DNA of 64,000 bases from Cheiracanthium punctorium (taxonomy: Eukaryota > Arthropoda > Arachnida > Araneae > Cheiracanthiidae), in assembly GCA_038373885.1 (NCBI GenBank), contig JAWZYV010014412.1, forward strand, positions 5,001 through 69,000. The letters are read 5' to 3'. The position numbers and the translations under genes were made by a program. The notes beneath the pieces are model-generated. The model was not told where the DNA came from. It did not search any database and worked only from the letters and a program-made list of their open reading frames with translations. Position 1 is the first letter of the stretch, and the number at the start of each line of letters is the position of its first letter. Below, in pieces: positions 22,959 through 35,290 of the stretch.

Positions 22959-23207
22959 AACGCTGAAAAAGTACACCCGTTGCCATCTCTCGAGTTAACT
23001 GCGAGCAACATGACGGCCGATCGAATCATTCATCTCTTGCTACAGAGCTAAAGTCTACCTTATTTTTTTCACACAGCTGGCTGCACGGCCGCACAAACCA
23101 GCTATTCTAGAAAACTTTAGCTCTGTGACGCCAGATGGGATTCGATCAACAGTCATGGTGTCGGTAGTTAAATAGATCAATGGCAACGGCTGCACCTTTT
23201 CAGCGTT
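22959..23207. mobile_element. Foldback MITE, about 250 bp
   Basis: Arms AACGCTGAAAA ... CCGTTGCCAT and ATGGCAACGG ... TTTTCAGCGTT mirror each other; an inner pair, AGAGCTAAAGT and ACTTTAGCTCT, lies nearer the centre. The right arm matches 59478-59515 (GATGGCAACGGCTGC and following), part of a TTAA-flanked MITE, so the two are related. Here the right arm ends in TTAA but the left does not, so the outer ends may be lost. Confidence 0.7.
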
Positions 23208-24359
23208 AAGCTGTCTATCCAGTTGGTCTTCTATATTAACATGAAAATGTTTGCGTTTGAAAGGGCTACAGTAATTCTGTTATAAAATCATATATTATTA
23301 TTGTACTAGCTGTGTACCCGTTCTCCGCACGGTAGGGAACGAAACTTTTTCTTCCATGGATAATTCAAATTGATTCCTGTAATGCGGAATCTAAAAATAA
23401 GCAAAATGATTTGACTCTTGGCTTAAAGTTGCTCACTAGTTATTCGTAAATTTAGCATAAGTACTGACCTGTGACCATTGTGATTTTATGACACAAAAAA
23501 CTATGTCCCTGTCATTCGCGATCAGAAAAAGAAAAGCTTGAAGATTCCTAAAAATTTCTAATTTTCAAAATGTCTCATTTCTACATCATACTCTTTCTTA
23601 GATTTATGTTATACCATTAATAACTTAGATAGTAGATACTATGATGTGAAGAACCGTTTTATTTTATAATTAATAGTTGTGTACCCACTCTTCGCAAAGC
23701 AAGAAGAGAACATTTTTCTAAAATGTGACCATAACTTTTGAGAAAACAAAATCTCCAAGAAAAAGAAAGTTCAGGTACAGTCTTTTCTGTTGAAACTATC
23801 GCGGGAAATACGCGACTTAAAATTATTTAATGTTTAGTTAGCTGTGACATAAGAGGGCTGTTGAAAAACGAATAGAAACGAATAGTTTCACGAAGTATTT
23901 ATTAATGCAGTATATTGTGCTTTGATCAATATTGCCCTAGCATATCTACTAATTATTACTCATACTATCGGTCTATATTCCGTATCCGGTGCCCCTTGGT
24001 TCTGGCGCCATTGTGGGTGATGTTCAGCTGGATTAAAGTACCCTGCCGATGGTAGTTTTGGCTGCCAACCATAAAGAAATGTGTAGAGCTTGGCGACGTT
24101 TTTTTTGGAGATATGATAATGCGTCAAATATTGTAAATTGGATATTTTAGAACTGTTGAAAGATCCGAAATTTCTTGCACTTTCGCCCATGCGTTATACT
24201 TATTTTTTATTCTAGCTACTTTTTGACGTAAGCAGATGAATGTAATGAATTCGCTTGCTCAATTTGATGTTACTAAGCTGTTAATTTGCGTTTGTGCGCA
24301 TGCGTTATTGTTATTTTTCGTTTTTTCGTGTTCTAACTATTCTAATTTGCTTCAACTTG

Positions 24360-25055
24360 TCTCGCAAAGGGGCCAGCGCTAGCATATTTTCGAGGGGCCC
24401 CCTGATGCTATGGCCGGACCCACTAATGTTTTTTTTGATCTCGCAAAGGGGCCAGCGTTATCATATTTTCGAGGGGGCCCCCTGAAGTGATGGTCGGACC
24501 CACTGATGGTTTTTTTTTGGTCTCGCGAAGGGGCCAGCGTTAGCCTATTTTCGAGGGGGCCCCCTGAAGCGATGACCGGACCCACTGATTTTTTTTTTTA
24601 GTCACGCAAAGGGCCTAGCGTTAGCCTATTTTCGAGGGGGCCCCCTGAAGCGATGGCCGGACCCACTGATGTTCATTTTTGGGTCTCGCAAAGGGGCCAG
24701 CGTTAGCTTATTTTCGAGAGGGCCCCCTGAAGCTATGGCCGGACCCGCTGATGTTTTTTTTTTGAGTCACGCGAAGGGGCCAGCGTTAGCCTATTTTCGA
24801 GGGGGCCCCCTGAAGCGATGGCCGGACCTACTGATGTTTCTTTTGGGTCTCGCAAAGGGGCCAGCGTTAGCTTAGTTTCGAGGGGGGCCCCCTGAAGCTA
24901 TGGCCGGGCCCACTGATGTTTTTTTGGGTCTCGCAAAGGGGTCAGTGTTAGCATATTTTCGAGGGGGCCCCCTGAAGCGATGGCCGGTCCCACTGACGTT
25001 TTTTTAAGTCACGCGAAGGGGCCAGCGTTAGCATATTTTCGAGGGCGCCCATGAG
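24360..25055 (+). repeat. Tandem array of ~81-bp units, about 9 copies
   Basis: The unit reads CGCAAAGGGGCCAGCG, TTAGCATATTTTCGAGG, GGGCCCCCTGAAGCGATGG, CCGGACCCACTGATG and a T run of 5-10. Starts lie near 24360, 24439, 24521, 24600, 24682, 24765, 24847, 24928 and 25009. Unit starts are of two kinds, TCTCGC and TCACGC (the latter at 4, 6 and 9). GGGGGCCCCC makes a palindrome in most units. Short ORFs across it arise from the high GC content. Confidence 0.92.
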
Positions 25056-25520
25056 AACACCTGTAAAGTTGACGTCATAAACTTAAAAATAGTCTGGATT
25101 TTTTTATCAATTATTGGTCTGGAAAAGTCAGGTATTTTTTTTCAGAAATTGAGTGGCAATCTTGATAATTAAACGCTTTGTATTTGAAGTATGGAATTTC
25201 CATTTAGTGCTAATTGCATGAAGATTGAATTTGGTGCTTTTTGATTCTGATTCTATTTTCCTTGTGGTTTTGATTCCGTTTTACGGAGTCACTTTATTAT
25301 AAATTAGTGAGCGTCTCGGGGAATTTCGTCGTTAGAATGGATGTTCCCGGTCCTTCCAGAAAAAAAATGAGGTGGGTAAAGTGAGATAAGCGCTTGTTTA
25401 AGTGTACTTTTTCTAATGTTTTGTTGTGGATTTGACTGTTTTATATAGTGTCATTTATTTAGAATTGGTGTTTCTTTGTAAAAATGTTAGTGGTTTATAC
25501 TAGTGTTTATTCGCCACATG

Positions 25521-25638
25521 ACGGCGATAGCCGTTGGGGAGCTTGGCGGTCGCCAAATTCCAACGATGCTGGAGCCTGGAGCCAAGGTCTGTAGCGCTCG
25601 TGCTTATCGACCGCCAAGCTCCAGCGGCTATCGCCGTG
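25521..25638. repeat. GC-rich foldback with ~31-bp arms
   Basis: The left arm ACGGCGATAGCCG ... AGCTTGGCGGTCG is mirrored by CGACCGCCAAGCT ... CGGCTATCGCCGT with one indel and a few substitutions, around a loop of about 56 bases. It stands out sharply from the AT-rich surroundings. It is probably a small foldback element; a structured RNA cannot be excluded. Confidence 0.85.
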
Positions 25639-27778
25639 TTTACATGAGCGGGCACCGTATTGTATGATTTTACCATACTATCTTTTACTGATGCCAATAT
25701 ATTTTCGTTTTTCCATCTTTAATACTTAATTTAAAGAAGCGGTTTAGATATTTGCTACGAATATAGTGCAAAAACAATAATCGTTTCAATTTATCGTTGC
25801 CATTAAAACAGCTCTCCATATATTTTTATGCATAATTCTTGTCAGATTGGTGTATTTAGCACCGCAAAATATTTCATGCGTTTTGAAAACGTGTCCCGTT
25901 TAAAAACTCAATCAAAAATGCTGGGTAATTCATTGTGAAAAAACAGAAATCAATTCTGTTTCTGGCAACGTAATATAAAACAGGGAATTATTTCGTACGT
26001 GCCAAATGTTTTGCCTGTGTCTCCGTTATTCTGATTGAGTTTAGACAGGGGTTTTAAACTCATTACATCAAAATGACGTAGATTTCGCATGCGAAAATTC
26101 CGTTATTTTAAAGGAATTTTATTTATTTTTTTCAACTGGCAGCTATTCAGTTTTAGTTACCATGACGGCTAAATTTGAAAGCTTAATATCAAACGAAATT
26201 TTCAAGCAGCTGCAGTTGAATTCAAAATCCTACTTTACATAAAAATTCGTAAAAAATCTCCTATTTTATATTTTTCCTCAGTTCTTCTTTTAAAAGTGGG
26301 CGAATTGTATGCTCCGTCTTTTCCCGAAATATAAAAAAGTTATGACAGATAGAATTAAAGATGCAACAGTTTTAAAATTATTTTACGCAAACGTCGTCAA
26401 AAAGGAAATTCTTTTTAAAAATTCCCAAAAATCGGCAAAATATGTTACATAGTCAAAACAAACTATTTTCGAAAGAAATTTTTTTCCTCTATCCGATGAT
26501 GCAAACATCGTTTTACTGCGAGTACAATTACCGGCGTTATTACGTATCATGCAAGAAAAATCGCTAAAAATCGGACAAAACATAAAATAAAACATTTTTT
26601 TTTCGAATTTCGAAAAAATCGCTCCGAGGCGTGTTAGGATCTGTCCTAGCGAAGCCGTATGCAAAATTCGATAGGTCTGCGACCAACCGTCTCGGCGCAA
26701 TGCGATCGCGAGACGCGCGCAAGATCGGAGGTCACAAATTTACCTACCTACATACATAGCTACATACAATGTTTACTCTCGGATTTTATTATATAAGACT
26801 AGCAGCGTACCCGTTCTCCGCACGGTGGGAAACGCATATTTTCCTTAAACATATATAATTCGAATTAAACCCAGTAATTCGGAATCTCAAAACGTGAAAA
26901 AATACTTGAATCGTGACTAAAAGTTGACGTCATGAGTGCAAATTTTAGAGGATTGCAACATGACACAAAAACTACGTCAATGTGACTGGCGATCAAAAAA
27001 GAAAGAACTTTATGGTATGCAGACAAAACTTTTCTCTTTCGAAAAATGCCCGATTTCTACATCATATAATTCTCTTTGTGAGGTTTAATTTATAGCATTA
27101 ATATATAGTATATACCACATAAATAACATTACATGATGTTGACAATAATTTTATCTTGCATTTTTCACAGCGTGGACAATGCATTAGGGCAGTTATGTTA
27201 CACACGACTTTATTAAATTTTACCTAAATTAAAAAACCTACATGAAACAATGGATGCATCATTTACGTTTAAAAGCCAAAAATGTACCCTGCTCCGTTGA
27301 AAATCATGTCGCTTTTGTAAATGAAAACGTTCGGGATGTAACTTCTGAGAAAAAAAACTTGTTACCCTTATTGAACCTTAATGCAGTATCACACTTGTTA
27401 CATAAAAGTGACGTTTATCTCACTTTCAATTCGCCCTAATTAAATAACTAATTTCATTTTTCATTTTTTACAGATTACAGTTGACCCCTTTATAACATGG
27501 GTCTACAACACGAATTCTTAGAACACGACGAAAACATTACGATCGTTTTCGTGTAACACGTTAAAAGAGACTCGTACAGCACGGTGAAATGAGACATATG
27601 TTCTGATATTATGACGCCTTAGTTCCTGTAATTAACATTCCTTTTGAATGGCAACACCAAACATCATTGCATTTTTACGGAGCGCGAATAAGTTTTACCG
27701 CGATTATACTGAGCAGTTCGCCTTCCAGGTGGAGTATAGCGCAGGACCCGTACAACACGGATTCCTATAACACAGAAC

Positions 27779-27944
27779 CAGGGGCGTAGCCAGAAATTTT
27801 TCATGGGGGGGGTTACGACTACTACAACTCATATATATGCATGCGTGTGTGTGATAATGTAGTGAAGAATATGCATTTTGTATGGCAAAAAATTTCTCAT
27901 GGGGGGGTTATGACCCCCCTAACCCCCCCGTGGCTACGCCCCTG
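27779..27944. mobile_element. hAT MITE, 166 bp, CAGGGGCGTAGCC family
   Basis: Inverted ends CAGGGGCGTAGCC and GGCTACGCCCCTG are flanked by a perfect 8-bp duplication CACAGAAC (27771-27778 and 27945-27952). The interior carries GAATATGCATTTTGTATGGC and AAATTTCTCATGGGGGG, shared with copies at 28207-28379, 42289-42459 and 53751-53895. Ends and duplication are intact, so the insertion is young. Confidence 0.93.
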
Positions 27945-28206
27945 CACAGAACGTATCTACCGTGTTAGGGAATCTACTGTAGTTGCATAGTGTCAAATTC
28001 AATAGTTAAGGAAATTCTGGGTTGCCGTATTTAGTAATATTTCATCTCACCTTGGTGGCCGAAATGTATTAAAACCAAATATCCGAACTGTATCAAAAGT
28101 AAAATTTACTAAAAGAAAAAATTTTAATTTTGTATAACCCTCAGAACAGCTTCGGTGTTTGCCATCTATGACGGTTTTCCATGACGTGACAACTTATGCT
28201 TGCGTA

Positions 28207-28379
28207 CAGTGGCTTAGCCAAGGAGGGGATAGGGGGGTCACAACCCCCCAAGCGGAGTTTTTTGCCATACAAAATGTATTTCTTCACTCCCTTATCGCAC
28301 ACACGTGTACATATATGCGAGTACATATATGCATTGCAGTAGTCGTAACATTCCCATGAAAAATTTCTGGCTACTCCTG
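28207..28379. mobile_element. hAT MITE, CAGGGGCGTAGCC family, reverse copy
   Basis: CAGTGGCTTAGCC at the left and GGCTACTCCTG at the right enclose the same body as 27779-27944 in opposite orientation (GCCATACAAAATGTATTTCT). The flanks CTTGCGTA and CTTAATCA do not make a convincing duplication, so the site is old or rearranged. Confidence 0.8.
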
Positions 28380-30209
28380 CTTAATCAATTTACTTCAGGA
28401 TCGGAATCTCCGCGGTAAAAAAATGGTCTAAAAAATGTGACACCAGAAAATTCTGATTAACACAATGGGGTTACACAAATACGCGCCGGACATACGCTCT
28501 TGCTTCCGGAAGAGCAAATACATTAGAGGGTATGTGCTGCTCCGGATAATCTGCCAGCAAAACAGCAAAAATGACGTAAAAAATGATATCCACACTAGAA
28601 GGAAATAAAATTAAAAGTATGTAGAATTGCATAAAATCTTCGATTATTTTTAAGGTGCAAGTCTGTTACAGTTCCATTTGTTTCACAATTGATGCGTTTT
28701 CACTTTTTCGATTCTTAAAAGCTGTAGAAATGAGTGGTTTCACTTAATTGTAAAATTTAACAACTTAAGTGGCAACAATGGATTCCGTTGCTGCGGAAAC
28801 TATAGCAATGTTAAAAATAGAACATGAAATGAGTTATTCATGTTTACTTTGCTAGAACTGCCATATTGGCGAAATTAACACCGCCAGTCGATGGCAAATA
28901 GCTCAAATCACAAATTAAACTTGACACTAAGGCAATATGCAATACTCTGTTTGGCGGAATTAAAAAAAAAAATATCCATGCATTCGCTAGTGACATCGGC
29001 TCATCTCAATTGTGGAATGGAATTAATAATATGTACAGAGTTGCACTACATTTGAATATTTTTCGCCAACTTTGCTAAGAAATGTACTAAAGTAGGAATC
29101 AACAAACATTTCAATTCGTAAAACAAAAAATATATTAGACAGTATTAATTACGCCTTTCTAACAGCTTCTAGTGAAAGAAACTTCCGTAGCGCTGCTTTA
29201 ACAAATAAGAATCAATTATTTATTACACAGTACTTCGATCGCTAAAATGCCAATATACACCATTTTGCGAGATTTTTTTGTTTTCAGGAATCATTCGAAG
29301 CATTGATTTAACAGCAATCAAAATGGGAAATAGTTATCTATCATTTATATGGTTCTATCGCCAAAATTTAATGCAGGCATATTATTGATAAGGAGCTGTT
29401 ACTTAAATTATTAACTATAGCGGGTTTTAATCACCGTTAACTACCATGTACAAAATGCGAGAATTTCAATTTTCTGAAATTTGGCGGAATTCCTCTAACT
29501 TAAATCAGTTTACTTAATTTGGTGAAAATTCTATAGATCGTTTAAAATCGCCTTAATAACTGCATTATTTCTGTATGAAAAATCGAAGTATAGCGCCGTA
29601 AAATTTATACTTGTTATTAAAAATACTATTTCGTTACGCTCTCAGTAATTTGCGCCAAGCCTAAAACTGTACAAATCGGTAGAACCTACTACTTTCTCAA
29701 AATCGCCAAGTGAGCCATTTTTTTTTCGGCCAAACTAAAAAAATATACATATTAGTCTCGGAAATCTCTGAATCCCTTATTCTTTTACACATAAAAAACA
29801 TTGAATTCCAGGTCTGATTTAAAATGAACGCAATATTTTAATTAAAAAATAACTTTGTAAATAATCTAAACAGAAAAAATTCATTATTCTTTTATTTTTA
29901 CTGCAGGAGTCTAAATAATTTAATAAAATAGCCAAACATGGCAACCTCGATGCTTATTTCTCACTTTTTTGACTACAGGGGTTACAATCACGGAATTGCG
30001 GAGAGCAAAAATTAGCGTTTTTGATGGGGTTTTTTATCAATATCTCCTAAACTAATTCGAATTTCGAAATTTAAATTAGCGGAGGTTCTTTCCCGAAATT
30101 TTCCGAATTCGTGGATACCTCGTTCGAAACTCAACTCCCAGCCGTTTAGGAGGAGATGATGCTACACACACACACACAGACAGACGCGCACAGATTTTAA
30201 TAGTATAGA

Positions 30210-32767
30210 CTAGCTGCTTACCCGTTCTCCGCACGGTAGGAGACGAATATTTTCCTTACACACATATAATTCGAATTAAACCCAGTGATAGGAATCTCTA
30301 ATAGTGAAAAATTGCTGGAGTTCTGACGAAAAGCTGACTCCATGAGTGGAAATTTGAGACGATTGCAACATGATGACATAAAAACTGCGTCATTGTCACT
30401 GGTGATCAGAAAAGTAAGAACTTTACGGTATGCAGACGAAACGTTTCTCTTTCGAAAAATGCCTTATTTCTACATCATATAATTCTCTTTTTTAGGTTTA
30501 ATTTATAGCATTCATACATACCATATGAATAACTTTACATGATGTTTAATACTATTTTATCTTATCTTGCATTTCGTAAAGCGTGGACAATGCATTAGCA
30601 CAGTTATGTTGCAGATGACTTTATTAAATTTTACTCAAATTTAAAAAACCTACACGAAACAATCGATGCACATTGTACGTTCAGAAACCAAAAATGCATC
30701 CTGTTTCCGTGAAGATCTTGTCGCTTTCGCAAATGAAAAAATTTGTGACGTAACTTAAGCGGAAAAGCTTATTACCCTTACTGAACTCTTAATACAGTAG
30801 CACACTTGTTACATAAAACTAACGTTGATCTCACTGCCAATTCACACTAAATAAATAACTAATTTCATATTTTATTTTTAACATAGATTAATTGCATAGT
30901 GTCAAATTCAATATTAAACAAAATCTGAAATCGTTTCTAGAGCTCTAGGTCTTGTAAATGGAGTAACTGGAAGATATATGAAAAAATAAATAGAACTTTA
31001 ACAAAAAAGTAATTTATATGAAATATTCTAAGCACATTGGATCCCGTTATTCGGAAAGATTCCACAAACGCCATGGGAAGAAAGAGCAATTAATTTCATA
31101 TTATATTTTGTATTCCTTGCAAGCGCCTTTGTTATGTACATGATTGCAATATCATTCTCGTACACGATGCTTATCCTATAGTCTCTGGTGATTTATTTTT
31201 GATTTTCATTTCATATTCCTGACTTTTCATACTTTTGAAATTTTGTTGCTTTGCGCATGTGAATAATTGATCATCATTTCGCATTACGGCTACCAATTAA
31301 ATAGTTTTCCATATCGCTTCTTTCACGTTAACGACGTTAATCTGCCTTTTTCTAGTTTAAAAAAAACGCCTACAAAGTTTCAATGCTTCAATTTAGACAC
31401 ACAGAGGGGTTAGGCAAATACGCACCCGTCAAATTGCTTCCTTATGTCTGCCGAAGCAGCACATACGTTAGCGTGTAATGTGCTTCTCCGGATAATCTGA
31501 CAGCAAAACAGAAGACAATGACGTGAAAATGACGTCACACACGAAGGACATATGTTAAAATTCTATTTGTTTCATATTTAATGCGTTTTCACTTTTTTGG
31601 GTCTTAAGAGATGTAGAAATGAGTGGTTTCACTTAATTATTAAATTGAACAACTTAAGTGGCAACAATGGATTCCGTTGCTACGGAAACTGTAGCAGTGT
31701 TAAAAATAGAATATGAAATGATTTATTTATGTTTACTTTGCTAGAACTGCCATTTTGGAGTAATTAACGTCGGCAGTCGATGGCAAATAGCCAAAATGAA
31801 TCACACATTAAACTTCACAATAAATGCAATAATTTAAAGGCATTACAAGCTAGTCTAACTGGGTTTTAAAAATATTCTCATTCATCTCAAAGAGCATTCG
31901 TATTTATAAAGACTTCCTATTTTATTACACCTTGTTTGGCGGGATTAAAAAATATTATCTATTCATACGCTCGTAACACCAACTCATATCAATCGGGGCA
32001 TAGAATCAGCAATACAAATGATAAAGTTTAATTTTCTGAAATTTGGCGGGGTTTCCCTAACTTAAATCAATTTATTTAACTTGATGAAAATCATTTAAAA
32101 TCGCCTTAATAACTGCATTATTTCTGAACAGAAAATTAAAATTTCAGGCTAAATTCTTGTAAAACCTGCACTTGTTTTTAAAAATACTATTTCTTTACGC
32201 TCTCAGTAAATTGCGCCAAGCCTAAAATTGTGTGCAAACCACTAGAGTCCACTTTCCCAAATCGCCATATAAGCCATTTTTTTTTCCGCCAAATTATAAG
32301 GTTATGCACTTTAGTCTCTGAAATTTACAAATCCTTTTTCTTTTGCGTATAAAAAAATATTGAATTCCTGCTCTTTTTTCCCACGCAGACGATATTTTAA
32401 TTAAAAAATAACCTAGCAAATATTCAAAACAGAAAAAATGTATTATTCCTTTATTTTTAATGCAAGAATGTAAATCATTTAATAAATTCGCCAAACATGG
32501 CAACCTCGATGCTTATTTCTCACATTTTCACTACAGGGGTTACAATCGCGTAGTTGCTGAGAGCAAAAATTAGTGTTTTTGACGGGTTTTTTTATCAATA
32601 TCTCCTAAACTAATTCGAATTTCGAAATTTAAATTAGCGGAGGACCTTCCTCGGAATTTTTCGAATAAGTGGACACCTCGATTGAAACTCAACTCCCAGC
32701 GGTTTCGGAGGAGATGATGCTACACACAGACAGACAGACAGACGCGCACAGATTTTAATAGTATAGA
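30210..32767 (-). mobile_element. Helitron C, 2558 bp, non-autonomous
   Basis: The minus-strand 5' end is TCTATACTATTAAAATCTG at 32767, identical to copy B; the 3' end is GTGCGGAGAACGGGTAAGC then AGCTAG at 30210. It is essentially a shorter copy of B without the MITEs. A (CAGA)n-like stretch lies just inside the 5' end (32721-32755). No coding signal is present. Confidence 0.82.
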
Positions 32768-32964
32768 AGATTACTAGCTGAAGTACCCGTTCTTCGCACG
32801 GGAATGAATGGACTTTTTGATATTACGATTTGTGGTGATTACTATTCATTGTAATAAACAGATATAGCAAAGTGGATATCGCGTTATATTGTAATATTGT
32901 GTCCAATAATCATGCATACCGAATTGCAAGGCAATCGTTTGTACGGTGCAGAAGGCCATGCGGC

Positions 32965-33935
32965 GTAGCGCAATCTAGTGGCGAGTTTTAGCAAAACGGA
33001 TACGGCGAAAATATTTTTCGCATTCAGATATCGATGTATACGAATTTTCATGACTATCGGCTGGACAGTCCTGAAGTTCATGTGTTGACGCGACATCTAG
33101 TGGCGAGTTACTTGCGATACTTGCGACATCTAGTGGCAAGTTATAGGAAAATGGATAGCGCCAAACTCTTCCCCGTGTTCAAATATCTATGTATACCTAT
33201 TTTCATAGCGATCATTTGCACAGTCAAGAAGTGATACACTGCAGGGCCATCTAGTGGCTCAATAAACTAATGATTTGCTACAGCGCCGTCAAGTGGCGAG
33301 TTATAGCAAAATGGATAACGCCAAAATATTCTCATTGTTCAAATAGCTATGTATACTGATTTTCATAGCGACCGTGTTCAACTATCTATGTATACCAATT
33401 TTCATAACGATCATTTGCACAGTCAAGAAGTGATACACTGCAGGGCCATCTAGTAGTTAATTAAAGTAATGATTTGCTACAGTGCCGTCAAGTGGAGAGT
33501 TATAGCAAAATGGATAACGCCAAAATATTCTCATTGTTCAAATAGCTATGTATACTGATTTTCATAGCGACCGTTTGAATGGTCAAGAATTTGGCCTGCT
33601 GCAGCGTCATCTAGTGGCGAGTTAAAATAATAATGCATTGCAGTGTCATCTAGTGGTGAGTAACATCAAAAGGAACGCAGTTAGAATATATTCTTCGTGC
33701 TCAAATGTGTAAGTATAAAAAATTTTATGCCGATCGGTCGAACGGTATAGAAGTTGATTCTTTTCAGCGCCATTTAGCGGCAAGTTACAGCAAAATGGAT
33801 AGTGAAAAATATTCTCCGTGTTCTAATATTCGCGTGTACCAAATTTCATCGAAATCGGTTGGACGATATTCGCATAGCAAACGGCTAAACGGAATAGAAT
33901 TCAACGTTGTGCTGCGGCACCAAGTGGCAAGTTAA
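32965..33935 (-). repeat. Array of CCATCTAGTGG units inside Helitron D
   Basis: At least ten units share a core of the form GCCATCTAGTGGCGAGTTA, then AGCAAAATGGATAGCG, TATTCTCCGTGTTCAAATA and CTATGTATACCAATTTTCAT. Cores lie near 32970, 33092, 33125, 33246, 33285, 33446, 33485, 33605, 33642, 33768 and 33917. Spacing varies from about 33 to 150 bases. Read on the minus strand the core is CCACTAGATGGC, very close to the general CTCF-binding consensus CCASYAGRKGGC. Confidence 0.85.
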
Positions 33936-34807
33936 GGAAAACGTATAGCATAAAAACCTTCTCCATCATAAAAGATTTAGGTGAACCAAATTTCATCGTG
34001 CAACGGTTCTCAACGGTGCTGGAGTTTTTCAACCTCATAAACACATACCAACATTCATTTTTATCTATAACCAGTGTTATTATATATACCAGTCTCAAAT
34101 AAAATCCAGTTTCAAATCTAAGCCTCGCCAAAGTGCCAACATACGCCATTTTGCAAGAGTTTTTTCAGGGAATCATTCGAAGCATTGACTTAGCAGCAAT
34201 CAATATGGGAAATGGTTCGACCGCCAAAGAGTAGCACGCATTTATTTGAAAATTGGATTCCCTTAATACAGCCGATTTTTTTTTTAAATTATCAACTATA
34301 ATGTGCTTTATTCATCGTTACTCCGATGTACTAAATGAGATTTCAATTTTCTGAAATTTGGCGGAATTCCCCCAACTTAAATCAATGTACTCAATTGGCG
34401 AGAATTCTGAAGTTAGATCGCTTGAAATCCCTTAATAACTGCATTATTTCTTCACGGATCATTAAAATTTAACGCTGTATTCTAATAAAACCTTTGCACT
34501 TGTTTTCAAAAATCTATTTCCTTAAGCTCTCAATAAATTGCGCCAAGCCGAAAACTGTGCAAACCGCTAGAACTCACTTACTCAAAATCCATATTTCAGC
34601 CATTTTATTTTTTCGCCAAACTAAAAAATTTACACATTAGCCTCGGAAATCTTCAATTCTTATTGTTTTGCGTGTAAAGCATTACATTCCTGCTCTGATT
34701 TCCCATGCACACGATATTATAATTAAAAAAAAAATATCCTTACGAATATAAACTAACAAAAAAAAATCATTATTATTCTTTTATTTTTACTTTGAGAATT
34801 TAAAACA

Positions 34808-35290
34808 TTTTATTCGGCAAAATCGCCACACATGGCAACCACGATCCTTATTTCACACTTTTTTCACTACAGGGGTTACAATTACGGAAAGCTTTTTACG
34901 TGAAGAGCATAAAAAATCTCTTAAATTCCGGGAACGGGTGGACTTTCAAAGTTTTAAAGTGGATTACGATTTATTCTATATTATTTTACATATCTGTGCT
35001 AAATTTCAGGCCGATAGGTCCATTTTTGTGGATTTGTATACGAACGACATTTTATTCGGCAAAATCGCCACACATGGCAACCACGATCCTTATTTCACAC
35101 TTTTTTCACTACAGGGGTTACAATTACGGAAAGATTTTTGCGTGAAGAGCATAAAAAATCTCTTAAATTCCGGGAACGGGTGGACTTTCAAAGTTTTAAA
35201 GTGGACTATGATTTATTCTATATTATTTTACATATCTGTACTAAATTTCAGGCCGATAGGTATATTTTTGTGGATTTGTATACGAATCAA
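34808..35290 (-). repeat. Near-identical direct duplication of ~241 bp
   Basis: The units 34808-35048 and 35049-35290 both start TTTTATTCGGCAAAATCGCC and end near GTGGATTTGTATACGAA, with only a handful of differences. It is a recent tandem duplication at the 5' portion of Helitron D. Three overlapping ORFs here repeat the same translated text and are not genes. Confidence 0.92.

Larger units (their letters stand above)
23306..26798 (-). mobile_element. Helitron region A (3' end left, 5' end right)
   Basis: On the minus strand the left edge is a hairpin-like GTGCGGAGAACGGGTACAC followed by AGCTAG|T, and the right edge reads TCTTATATAATAAAATCC, a Helitron 5' end. A diverged second 3' end lies at about 23663-23690, so this stretch is probably more than one copy. 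It holds the 81-bp array (24360-25055) and a GC-rich foldback (25521-25638). Positions 25995-26720 match 7310-8040. No Rep/helicase coding sequence is present, so it is non-autonomous. Confidence 0.6.
26799..30209 (-). mobile_element. Helitron B, 3411 bp, non-autonomous
   Basis: On the minus strand it starts TCTATACTATTAAAATCTG at 30209 and ends GTGCGGAGAACGGGTACGC then TGCTAG at 26799. Its 3' CTAG directly abuts the 5' TC of copy A, and its own 5' TC directly abuts the CTAG of copy C. Large parts (26808-27470 and 28700-30205) match copy C at 30218-30900 and 31590-32767. Two hAT MITEs are inserted (27779-27944 and 28207-28379). No protein-coding signal is present. Confidence 0.8.

Noticed and set aside
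24379..24875. Three ORFs over the 81-bp array
   Set aside because: They only translate the GC-rich repeat unit in opposite directions.
24360..25055. CRISPR-like array
   Set aside because: The whole 81-bp unit repeats, including what would be spacers, and the setting is eukaryotic.
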